DNA of 50,085 nucleotides, from contig JANBPT010000255.1 in assembly GCA_027575765.1 (NCBI GenBank), positions 1 to 50,085 on the forward strand, read 5' to 3'. The notes under the pieces were generated by a model that worked only from the letters and a program-made list of their open reading frames with translations, did no database searches and was not told the DNA's origin. The stretch is from Tieghemiomyces parasiticus. Its lineage: Eukaryota > Kickxellomycota > Dimargaritomycetes > Dimargaritales > Dimargaritaceae. Below, one piece after another: positions 1 through 9,588 of the stretch. The translations under genes and the position numbers were made by a program. Numbering within the stretch: the first letter of the stretch is position 1; every line of letters starts with the position of its first letter.

Positions 1-383
1 TTCCCGTGCAGGAAAGTGCCGTCACTGGGGGCACCGAAGAGCCTGGCACGGAATCGTCGGACGGCGTCGACACAACAGTAAGGCTTGGTACCTTCGTCTG
101 GACGCCAGACTAGGCTGCTCGTCATGGTGGCCCTTATTCCCACTCAAGTGAAGGCCATGGCCAACAGCTATCAATCAAGCGCGTATTTTCTTAATAGTGG
201 TAGCATGCAACCTGGGGTTTACAAATGGGCCTCGGTTTAAATGTCTATTTGACAAATGGAAAGTGAAGGCAGGCGCCCCTAAAGGTAGCGTGAAAGTGCC
301 CGGGGGACACATGTCCTACAGAGTAGACCGCGGTCGAACCGGGGTGCGGTGTAAGCTGGATCTATGGTAAGCAATGTAAGCTA

Positions 384-1088
384 CTACTCGCTTGGCTTAA
401 AAAGATTAAGACGAGCTAATTTCTTCTTGAACGACTCCACAGCGCGTGTTCTGGTCGATTCGGGATTCAGTCGCTCAGCCACGGCAGGGTCAACGTGAAT
501 TACTTGCTGAGGCCATGTAGGGACGACCGTCTCGCGGTTTGGAGCGTTGCCGCCCTCAAGTCTCTCCGTACCACCTTCACCCCAGTTGGAGGTCGAAAGG
601 CTCGCTGTCGGGATATAATTTACAGGTTTATACCCCATGGCCCACGCTATTTTAAGGTTTTTCATCTCACGGCTACGGTCCTCTGAGGTCCGGTTGACAA
701 TTTCTGGGGAAAGGTCGTCTGTAACTGTGTGTGTATCGTCAAAGATGTCCGCCGTGTCATCCTCGCCCATACTAGTGTTGTCGGAGTCATAGCCGGCTCC
801 GCCATCACGGCTATAAGAAGCCAACGAATCACCGCCCAAGGACCCAAAAAAATCGGCACTAACACGGTCTAGGGTAGCTTCACTGTTGCTGGGGTCATAA
901 AGGTAATTCTCAGGGGTGATTTCGGGATCGACGTAAGTTTGGTCAACGTGGCTGGCAAAGTCATCGCTGAACGGGTTAGGGTTGATACTGAGAGAATAAA
1001 AAGGGTTGCCGTTGCTTAGCACGGATGCCGGACGGGCAACGGCTTGGACGATGAGGAACGCCAATAAGGCCACGGGTACATGGCGCAT
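384..1088 (-). CDS. small secreted acidic protein (family member 1)
   Basis: Uninterrupted 234-residue frame. The ATG at 1088 is chosen because it opens directly into a clean signal peptide (residues 1-18, MRHVPVALLAFLIVQAVA) with predicted cleavage before Arg-Pro; the frame is open further upstream but has no ATG there that improves the signal. The mature part is Asp/Ser/Asn-rich and acidic (residues about 45-130) and ends in a basic amphipathic tail (ESFKKKLARLNLF). No known domain recognised and no internal membrane span. It is the most distal of four co-oriented genes of similar design; unlike three of the others it has no obvious V-x-F docking motif. A weak TATA-like element (TATTAAAA on the minus strand) lies about 205 nt upstream. 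Secretion is inferred from the signal peptide; function is unknown. Confidence 0.7.
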   Translation of the reverse strand: MRHVPVALLAFLIVQAVARPASVLSNGNPFYSLSINPNPFSDDFASHVDQTYVDPEITPENYLYDPSNSEATLDRVSADFFGSLGGDSLASYSRDGGAGYDSDNTSMGEDDTADIFDDTHTVTDDLSPEIVNRTSEDRSREMKNLKIAWAMGYKPVNYIPTASLSTSNWGEGGTERLEGGNAPNRETVVPTWPQQVIHVDPAVAERLNPESTRTRAVESFKKKLARLNLFKPSE

Positions 1089-2692
1089 GGTTTGAAGGGG
1101 ACGGCGGAGACAGGAGTATGTGTGAGAGCGTTGGTGTGTCGAAGGCGTAGGCACCAGGGGGTAGAGAGGCTGAGGGAGAAAGAGGCGATCAGAGATGCTT
1201 TAAACTGTAAAGCGGTGAGGTAAAGGCGAGCATTAGAAATCTAATCCAAGTTGAACAGGGGTGCATGGCAGGACGAGACCTTTGAGCCACCCTTTTAATA
1301 CTTGATTGCAGCAAGTCCGGAAGGCGTTAAAGGGTAGCTCATCCATTCGACGGCCATCATCTACCCCTTGGGCCGGCAGGACCTGCACGCTCCTCACAGG
1401 TCACGAAATGTGGACGAGTAGAGCGGCTTTACAGGCCGATAGGAATTCTCAATCCGTTACTTCGATGCAAAACGTACACCCTCTGCACATTTCGACGCCG
1501 AAGGGAAAGCGAGCCTTCCCATCGACCCTACGTATATATATATATATATTCATTTGGCGGAACTTTCCAAATTCGCGACTCAGGGACCTATGAGCGTCAC
1601 AAGGCGATGCGGCGACGACGTGGACCCCCGCTTCTGCCGTGGTTCGTCTATTACCAGGTCTTGCTTTCTCCTCTCCAGTGTACGTGTCCCCCAATTATTT
1701 GTTTCAATCGGGAATTGTGCCCTATTGGCTCTCCTCCCGCCCTCTCTTCTGCGGTCCTCATTCCTTGACCTTTATCCTCGCCGAGCAGGGACCCAAAAGC
1801 GCCCTACCTTAATTTCATTGCGGTCCAAGCTATTTAGTGGCTTTCATCACCCTAATCAAGCCAAATTTGTGTCATTACTATACACAGGTCCCAGCAACTG
1901 ATTTTCCATTGCATGGAGGCTCTATTTTCTGGTTCGATCTATCGGTTGTTTTGGAAAAACGATTACATGGGTATTACTCACCCCTGGCTACAAGGAATAG
2001 CTAAAACATTATCTCCGAGTCGGAGCTTTATTTATTAAGGGTGCAGCCAACAATTACTTTTGCTCTGAGAATGCCCACAGTACGAACAGTATTGGCCATC
2101 CGACTGAGGGATGTCATGAAGTCTAGGTTGCAGCAAGATGGGGTCGGTATGCCCTTAAATAATATAACTACGCCGGACCCAATCGCCTGCCCAGTAACTC
2201 CACGCTAACGACTTGACCTCTACCATTTTGAGTAAATATTAATAATATCAATACGAAATTAATTTGGATGAAAAAAGTTGCTAACCTTGTCGTGGCAAAC
2301 AGAGATTAGCATCATGTGTGACCATGTGGTAGGCGAGACCGCGTGGGGTAGTTTAATACGCAGCGTGCGAGTTAGATAAAAAGTTTAGATAAAGACATTA
2401 GCAGTTAGGTTTGTAGGCTTATATAACCGGGAAATGCGTGGAGGGTTGGGTCTTGCTTGGGTCCCGGTAGTTAGTGATAAAGAGTCCTTGATACTTTTGC
2501 CATGGCCAATCGTTGGCACTAAGGGAGCGGTGCTTGTTCCTGTATGGCGTCACGTTGGCTTGCAAGGTTCTGTAGAACGTCGGCTTTTGGATACCGACAG
2601 ACCAAACGGAAAAAATGAAGAAGAAATCGGTTCTCGGGTAGATACAGCCTAATAATAAACAACGGCAACTATAGGTAGGCCACCTTGATGGC
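1089..2692. other. spacer between secreted-protein genes, no convincing gene
   Basis: Contains a (TA)n tract at 1533-1549 and AT-rich sequence around 2220-2290. Open frames on both strands are short, lack coherent composition and have no recognisable domain. Confidence 0.5.
1533..1549. repeat. (TA)n microsatellite
   Basis: Eight to nine TA units in the spacer between the first two secreted-protein genes. Confidence 0.8.
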
Positions 2693-3229
2693 TTAGTGAT
2701 GGACCAGAGTACGTTTGACTGGGGTTTGCGCATGCTTAACTGGCGGTGCTACCCGGGCCTTATTCACTCCAAGCTTTGAAAAATATTTTCCGAGACACTG
2801 TTGGCTTCTTGTCAACAATTTACTGAGGCTCTGGCTCAAGTGTTCACCGTTGCTTGAGTTGTAATCAAAGCCCATTTTACCATTCTTGGTGTAACCCCGG
2901 CGAGGGATGTCCTGGCAATTTATATTAGGCGTTCCAACTTCGTCCTCGTCTTCAGAATTGTGATCGTCATAATTCTGAACCCACGGTATAGTATCGTCTT
3001 CTTCTTTGAAACTAACCTTGCGAACAGTAGCGTGTTGCGGTTCCGATAGGCTAGCGACCGGTATGCTAGGTGTAGCGGCCGGCATGTCAGGGTTATTCGA
3101 TTCAAGATAAATACTCCATGGTTTGTAAGCTTCAATGAGCGACGGGTTCGGAGATGGAGTGGTCGGTAGCGCCATGGTCTGGACGGCCAGAGCAACGACA
3201 GTGGCGGTAGTGAACGTGCCGAGCCTCAT
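2693..3229 (-). CDS. small secreted acidic protein with RVxF-like motif (family member 2)
   Basis: Single-exon frame of 178 residues. ATG at 3229 starts a signal peptide, residues 1-20 (MRLGTFTTATVVALAVQTMA), followed at once by Leu-Pro. After a Pro/Ser-rich linker comes RKVSFKEEDD (KVSF at residues 71-74), which fits the RVxF consensus for docking to protein phosphatase 1, then an acidic DDHNSEDEDE run and a C-terminal amphipathic, basic segment containing SQQCLGKYFSKLGVNK. No enzyme domain is visible. A good TATA box lies about 172 nt upstream of the ATG. It shares signal-peptide style, the xP after cleavage, acidic body and KxVxF motif with the genes starting at 5432 and 7028. An effector-like role is inference; the motif alone does not prove PP1 binding. 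Confidence 0.72.
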   Translation of the reverse strand: MRLGTFTTATVVALAVQTMALPTTPSPNPSLIEAYKPWSIYLESNNPDMPAATPSIPVASLSEPQHATVRKVSFKEEDDTIPWVQNYDDHNSEDEDEVGTPNINCQDIPRRGYTKNGKMGFDYNSSNGEHLSQSLSKLLTRSQQCLGKYFSKLGVNKARVAPPVKHAQTPVKRTLVHH

Positions 3230-5027
3230 GGTTGTTTGGGAGTCACAACTAAGTAAGGATAAGAGAAGAGGGGTGGTCAGGGTAATGCGTGGAGGGACTA
3301 TTCGATGAGGAGTAGGTAAAGGAGAACGGCAATTCATAGAAAATGAGCAGCAGAATAGATGAGGTACGGAGGTTAGCAGTCTCAGTACCTGGTGGGGGTT
3401 TTTATAAAGCGTTTGCTTTCAGGGTACAGGTTCCGCCACGAGTACGGAAAATAATAAAAACTACACAGAACTGCGGTTTCGGACACTCGTTATTTAGAAT
3501 GGCGTTGGAAATGCGGGCGTGACGAGAGACGCTTTTCTTTTCTTTTTGAAAAGGACGGAAGAGAGAGCTGGGTGGACCCTGGGTACAGATACGCGGAGGT
3601 GTGCTGTGGCATCGAGGAAAGTAAACGAACGTGAGTTGCTGTGACCAACCAGGGCAAACCTGGATGACGGTCGTGCTACAAAAGCCTTGACCCTGTGGTG
3701 GTACTTCTAGGGCGTGGACCAGTCCCTGCATTTGGGAATCCAAGCTGATGGTAGCCCCTTTTCGTATTTTTATTTCGGCAGCGGCAGATTACGTGATGTC
3801 GGTCTACTTCAATTAATTATTTGCTTCCCTCCCTCATTCTCACCTGGTGATACCCGTAAGTCGGCGGGCAGCGGGTCGGGCCCATTCGGAAGCTTTATTG
3901 AGGTGTTAAAACGTGTGGGGCGATAAACAAGGATATCCGGCGGCCGTGGATGCATGGGTTTTAATGCGTGTAGCGCCCATCGATGCGCCCACCACTTCTC
4001 GCCCTATTTTCGCAAGGCACAAAGGATAAAACGATACCAGAACAGGAACCGGGAACTCCTAAGTCCCTTCCGCGATCGACCGGGACTTGTATTCCCTTTA
4101 TTCCTGTCGTTGTTCCTTTACTCGCTTTAGCCTGTACGTTTGCTCCTTTACCAACTGAGATGTCACCATTTATTCCTTTTCCAATTAGTTTGTTACCGCC
4201 TACTCCTTTATCTTTACCGCCTAGTCCGATATCCGTTTGTCCCTTTATCCCCTACCCGTCACCCATTCCCCTTTACCCTTTTATTCACAGATTCGCGTTC
4301 CCTTCGGTCCTTGGTCCTAGTTCTTTACCAATCGGCACCACCGTTAGTTAGCTGTTCTCCTATTCCACTTTAACCGACAAAACCCGAACCCCCCAGATAT
4401 CATTTACCACTTTGGAAACCCCCAGCCTCTCTGGGTTCCTCCTCTGTTTTATCACCTATACTTTCCCTTGTATCGTTGGGTATTTCGTAGTACTCGACTA
4501 CCCCCTCGTAGCCCTGCTTTTCCCTTAGCCTTCCCCGCTACCCTTATTACTCCCTCTTTTAGCCTTAAGCCGACCCATAATTGATTTAGGGATAGAATAG
4601 ACTAGTCAAACCCTTATCGATTTATCGCCTAATGGAACTCGTTAGAGTTGACTATCATTTACCAACACTAAAATGTAGTTATTAGTCATGGCACAGGGGC
4701 GGTGGATTTATGAGCATCACGCTTTATATCGCCTTCATTACTTGGCGGTCACTGATGACTGACCACAGGTCGAGTGTCCGGGAGGGGGATAAGGTGAATT
4801 CCGCAGATGCCGTTAAAGTACAGGAGGCAATCTCTTGTAATAATTGAGGGAACTATATGGAACAGTGGGACGCTACTAGTAAACTACCGTGCCTAATTGG
4901 AGGTATGGACTAGGAGTAGAAAAATAGCTACCAGAGGGCACAGTTTAGTAGATGCTGGCATTTATTAGTAGGCGAGTTTAATTTGACCATCAACGGGTCG
5001 TCGAGGGGGAGCGAAAGCGAGGACATG
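3230..5027. other. spacer with degenerate pyrimidine-rich repeat
   Basis: Between 4080 and 4340 the plus strand is a run of degenerate units of the type TCCTTTAyyCC, giving a Pro/Phe/Ile/Leu-rich open frame (about 120 residues) with no start context or domain I can defend. Similar CCTTA-type words continue to about 4570. Otherwise no gene seen. Confidence 0.4.
3401..3408 (-). promoter_or_regulatory. TATA box of the secreted-protein gene starting at 3229
   Basis: TTTATAAA on the minus strand, about 172 nt upstream of the ATG, followed downstream by a C/A-rich stretch containing CCACCAGGT. The similar string CCACCAGGT also occurs upstream of the next family member (gene starting at 5432). Confidence 0.45.
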
Positions 5028-5432
5028 TCAGGTGGACTCATTGCTACCGATACTTTCTTCTTCACTCTCATCGTAAATGTAGCCATAGTCCCAGGCGGCA
5101 GGGCCGGGAGGTAAACCAGCGTGTAGCCTTTTCGGCTCGTGAATGATCGCCTCGCCACTCGTTGTATAGGTTACCATTGGATCATCAGCAAAGTACCCGT
5201 CAGGATAGTTCACGCCGTTTCCCAGGGTTTGGCTGATTTTGCTAGGGAAATGGACTCGCTTGTCCCCACGGGAGGGTTGGTTGCAAGGCAGAGCTGACGC
5301 GAGATGTTGTGGGGGCTCCGAAATGAGATGAGGAGGTAAGCATGAGGTGTCGGTGGGCGTCGGATGTTCGCTCGGTCGGGCAAAAGTCCCCGCGACTTGA
5401 AGGGCTGTAAAAGTGAGGAAGAGGAGCTGCAT
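5028..5432 (-). CDS. small secreted protein with RVxF-like motif (family member 3)
   Basis: 134-residue single-exon frame. The ATG at 5432 (six codons inside the longer open frame) gives the signal peptide, residues 1-18 (MQLLFLTFTALQVAGTFA), followed by Arg-Pro as in members 1 and 5. A Pro-rich segment with two Cys leads to DKRVHFPSK (KRVHF at residues 58-62), again matching the RVxF phosphatase-docking pattern, then a Gly/Tyr-rich part and an acidic tail (YDESEEESIGSNEST). It is the shortest of the five. No known catalytic domain. A TATA-like TATTTAAA lies about 217 nt upstream. Product family unknown; grouping with its neighbours rests on shared architecture, not on an alignment. Confidence 0.68.
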   Translation of the reverse strand: MQLLFLTFTALQVAGTFARPSEHPTPTDTSCLPPHLISEPPQHLASALPCNQPSRGDKRVHFPSKISQTLGNGVNYPDGYFADDPMVTYTTSGEAIIHEPKRLHAGLPPGPAAWDYGYIYDESEEESIGSNEST

Positions 5433-5648
5433 GGTGATTACGATAGTCAAAGATTAATCGAGTGAGGGAGTGAGTGTAAAGATGGGGGCGGCCGGACGCG
5501 CCGGTCAGTGTAAAAGTAATTACAATGCCGGTCGACGGAGGCAGTTAAGTAACTCAACGATATGTAAATGAGGTGAAATAACTTCCCAACGAATGACCTG
5601 GTGGGTTGCAGCCAATGAAGGAAATAAACAGTTCAGACATTATTCCGG

Positions 5649-5656
5649 TTTAAATA
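5649..5656 (-). promoter_or_regulatory. TATA-like element of the secreted-protein gene starting at 5432
   Basis: TATTTAAA on the minus strand, about 217 nt upstream of the ATG; CCACCAGGT follows between it and the gene, as for the neighbouring member starting at 3229. Confidence 0.35.
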
Positions 5657-6527
5657 CTCAGCATTGACGACGGGCACAACCCATGCGCACCACTATCACA
5701 GCAGACGATAGGTCTGTTGAGAAATTGGTAGTGGTCGGCAAGGTTACTCTGCGAACCGTGTAAAGGAGGGTGTGCGTGGAAAGTGGTGGCGGTTGTAAAA
5801 CCGCCACGCAGGGTGGTGCCCTCCTTCGCTTCCGACATGTCCCAAAAGGACGGCCGCTGTGCCACCGGAACTAAAAAAAGCCAACAAAATCAAAAAAAGG
5901 ACGGATATATGGTACGAGTAGTGAATATCGATATTGTCACTTACCGCCGTATCCCGGCATCAAACCACCACTTCCCCTCCCTAAAACTGTTCCCGGTTGA
6001 AATGGTATTGGGATGCCGGATGGGTCCAAGTGACCATACCATTATTATTACAGTTCACCTATGTAACGTCAGACAAGGACGCCTTATTTCCGTTTACCAG
6101 CTATAGTTTGATTTCGCTACAGCCGTAGCTCAGCGGCCGCATATTGTAGTTGGGACGTCGACCTAACCCCCCCCATATGGAGCAGCTTCCCTGCTACGAT
6201 CATAAATTTGTAGACATCATCTTTATTGGTAAAGAACAGCAGGCGGTCAGCTGCTAAGTGGTGACCACAAAGTCTATATGAGCATGACGAACAGCGCCCT
6301 CGCCACCCCCAACGATGGGGCCCTGTGGGACGGTGGTGGCTCAAAGTGCCAGGTTAGCGCCAGGACGGGGGATTAGACAATTCTCTATCGTCGATACGGA
6401 GTAATGCGGCTGACGGTATGAACGTGATGAAGGCTTCTCCACCCCCCCCCTCCGTTCTGTCCAGTACATCGATCTATTTGATAAATGGCATCCTCCGTCT
6501 GACGAGGTCTGATGTAGTGAAAATTGC

Positions 6528-7028
6528 TCAAGGCTTTCCTTTAGAAAGGTTTTCATTGCCTTGCAGACTAAAAAGGCTACGCCTATGTCCCAGCCGAAAC
6601 TTTTCCGCCGATGTCGGTGCAATGGAGTCTTCATCGCTGGAGCCGTCATATTCGACCGGGTCCATGTTGTGAGAGTTTCTGGAATTGATGATGCGGTTCA
6701 ATTGCGCTACTTTCTCCCTTTCGGAGTACTGGTAGGTTAGTTCGCTGCTATCGGATGAATCCGTGTCTTCATCTTCCGAAATTTGGTCGACAAGGGTATC
6801 ATCATCAGGATCGCTCTCGTCAAAGAACTGATATTCTACACGTTGCATTTCAGTATCGCCATCGTCGTGCTGGTTAGCCACGTCTCCGGCAGGATTCTCA
6901 AGGCGAAAGTATCGAATATCTACCTTATCGTTGAACGTTACGCTTTTCTTTGATTCAACGGACGGGTACGGGAGCGCAGAGGCGCAAGCGATCATCATGG
7001 ATGCCGTAAGGACCAGCTTCAGTTTCAT
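6528..7028 (-). CDS. small secreted acidic protein with RVxF-like motif (family member 4)
   Basis: 166-residue single-exon frame. The ATG at 7028 starts a signal peptide, residues 1-18 (MKLKLVLTASMMIACASA), followed by Leu-Pro. Only eight residues later is SKKSVTFNDKVDIRYF, with KSVTF at residues 28-32 and an aromatic pair (YF) eight residues further on; RVxF followed by a hydrophobic pair is a known PP1-subunit arrangement. The rest is strongly acidic (repeated Asp/Glu/Ser runs around residues 55-95) with a basic, Arg/Ser C-terminal patch (GHRRSLFSL). No recognised enzyme domain. A TATA-like element is about 150 nt upstream. It is the first gene of the array in transcription order. Confidence 0.72.
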   Translation of the reverse strand: MKLKLVLTASMMIACASALPYPSVESKKSVTFNDKVDIRYFRLENPAGDVANQHDDGDTEMQRVEYQFFDESDPDDDTLVDQISEDEDTDSSDSSELTYQYSEREKVAQLNRIINSRNSHNMDPVEYDGSSDEDSIAPTSAEKFRLGHRRSLFSLQGNENLSKGKP

Positions 7029-7178
7029 GGTGGAGAAATCTACCGATATATATCTATCTATGGTGACAGGGAAAAGGGTGAGGATCAAGGCCGGTGGAAA
7101 AGAAAAGAAAACAGGTATAACTCCGTCAAATCGACATATTTTTGTAACGGCAGCGAACAGTTGGGATAAGAGGTGTCG

Positions 7179-7185
7179 ATATAAA
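7179..7185 (-). promoter_or_regulatory. TATA-like element of the secreted-protein gene starting at 7028
   Basis: TTTATAT on the minus strand, about 151 nt upstream of the ATG, at a distance similar to the element of the gene starting at 3229. Confidence 0.3.
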
Positions 7186-9588
7186 CGATTACGAAAAAAA
7201 GGATTAAATAAAAATCCAGCGGACGCCTGGAATACTAAATCTCCCGGGCGTCGAAAAAATGGTTAGTAAATATGGTTCACAGGGGGCCGGCGGGGACGTA
7301 GGGCAAAGCCAAACAACTGAGCTCGGATACATATTCAGCGGCTGTCCCTCTCTCTCTCTCTCTCCCTTTCTCTCTCTCTGCAAGATAACCTCGGGAACCA
7401 CATTCGTGAATTCTAGATGACCTCCGCTGTTTCCTCTTACGATCGAATGTATCCATCCCTATCGACAACGAACGGTAATGATAGGTGATATACGTTTTTT
7501 AGGCCGGATAGGTAGTGTCCTTAACTACGCTCACCTTAACGTTCCTAGTAGGCCAGCTGGGTAGCTTGGCACTATCGGCGGGACCTAGCGGGATTTGGAG
7601 AAAAAAATGTCCACAATAGCCCTCCGCGCTCGTCCCCAGCCAGCGGACAATATCATTACGAAGAATACCAGAAAAAAACTATTAAAGACAAAGAAAAATT
7701 ATCCCCCTTCCGAGTCGTGTAATACAAGAACGCCACAGACCATCGCCATGTTATGACTTACACCTACGGGGCGCACTAGGCTCAATAATATTATAGATAA
7801 TTAACCGAAGTCCCCCTCCCCCGAGTAGGCTAGGGCTTTTCTTTTTCAGGACGCCAAGCCCATCTTGCAGAAAAGCGGGTGATTGTACATGAAAAATGCA
7901 TTGCTTACTATACTATTATCAAATAAGCAGCGATATAAAATATTTTATCAAAGGAAAGGGTTGGGGACAGCCATAAGATAAAGAGGGGGGGAGGGCTGGG
8001 CTGAGCCGAATTTATTTGCTGTACGATACGCGGAGAGAGGTGTACCCCAAAACGAACTAGAGGCCGATCATGCCCATACTCACTCATAGCGAGACATGCC
8101 TATGCTGGTACCATGTGAAGTCAAGGCAGAGCCACGATAGCTACAATATTGCTATGGGATCTTTCACCCTGCAAGAACAAGTATAGCCTGAGAAGGCATG
8201 TTCCTCAATAACTGAATAATACAAATGGTCGCCAAGTCGCACACAAGTACACGAATGCAACCGCAAGTAAATGTACATTTATATAAATTTGAGATCCTGA
8301 TGTGGTCGGAATAATCGCCAACGTATGATTACAGCATTAACAGCGACCTCTCACTTGGATTTAAAATGATCACGATAAGCTGAGTCCATCGAAGTCGCCT
8401 GCACCGTGCGATGCATTATCCTACGATGAGTCTTTCTTAGGATAGCATGCTTCAGTGTCCTCTCGTCTCCTTCATGCTGTGTTTTTCCCGGCTGCTTTTC
8501 CTATGATGTATTCATCACTGCTGCCACTTCGCATCAATAGTTGGAAGTCAAGGTTGGAATGGATATATAGCATCTGTCCACCAGCCACCTCAATAAACGA
8601 GAGACTGCCCTAGAACCCTCTACTTTTATATCTTATTCTCAACCCCCGTGTTTTTACTACACCACCATCCTCTTGAGCCTCTGGGCCAACGGCGAGATTT
8701 CGGAGCTGTTCCTGTGTACAAAGTCCCAGGATGATGGTGGTGGTGGAGGTGGTCTGGTGCCTGTCAAGACTGCAAAGCGCAAGGCTACTACTACTACTGC
8801 TGACCAGAAGCCGCGGGTGAAGTGCCAGCACAAAGGCTGTTCCCCATCAGGCCCATTAAGAACTTTCCGGCCCTGTTATCGCAGACCTAAGATGTGACAA
8901 AAGCAAGCTATTCGGGCCACTCTCCATTCGATGTAATGGAAGGGAGGCACTCTAAAAGTGAGTCGGTTGGGCAGAGAAGCCTCATCTAAGAAATGAATGG
9001 AATAACTGCTATCTGCTGTGAGACAGCGTACTAATAAGCTCGACCTTTGGCCATCCTGCTAACATTTCTCACTTTGCTGTATGTTCATCGACGCAAACGC
9101 ACTCGCAAACGGCTCGGCTCGTTAAACACAAAATATACCTCCATCGAAAGGCAAAAACACAGGATATGTGCCACAAATACGACACACTGGTGGCGTGATA
9201 TCCATCATCGCATGGCGCAAACTCGTTTGAAAATAATAGTATAGGCGTCAAGTGTAGAACAGACGGCGCGCCCGATACGGGACTGTTTAACGAAAGCTCT
9301 CGGCTAGAGTTACTTCACCCGAAACTGGAATGGCTCCTCCATTAGGCCGGGATTTTCTCGCTGGTGATGGCTACGCCGGGACTTTTAGTTATTGGGTAAA
9401 TGAGCAGCTGCCAACCCCATGGGGTATCTACGAGTATCTAGGAAATCAACGCAATAATAATAATAATATGTAAAAAAAGACATGTATAATACACGTCGCT
9501 CGTGGTTGCACTTAGAAGGTGAACCGTTAAATTACAGAAGGGCTTATAAACGATAATGCTGAGGGGGTCTTTGTCGAGACAACGTCAT
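7186..9588. other. gene-poor stretch
   Basis: Mostly AT-rich (7450-8600) with homopolymer runs. A (TC)n tract lies at about 7346-7379. The only stretch with coding-like composition is 8650-8895, which contains a GGT/CTA trinucleotide-rich segment and a possible Lys/Gly/Cys-rich exon in the plus direction; no start, partner exon or family could be assigned. Confidence 0.4.
7346..7379. repeat. (TC)n microsatellite, interrupted
   Basis: Two TC blocks separated by a short CCTT interruption, upstream of the first gene of the secreted-protein array. Confidence 0.75.

Noticed and set aside
3983..4351. 122-residue Pro-rich plus-strand open frame
   Set aside because: Explained by the degenerate pyrimidine repeat; no signal peptide, promoter or conserved motif supports a gene.
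6112..6190. tRNA A-box-like TAGCTCAGCGG at about 6124
   Set aside because: No D-stem partner and no GWTCRANNC B box at tRNA spacing.
8673..8897. 74-residue Gly/Lys/Cys-rich plus-strand frame
   Set aside because: Contains a trinucleotide-repeat segment, has no partner exons and the opposite strand is equally open; insufficient evidence for a gene.
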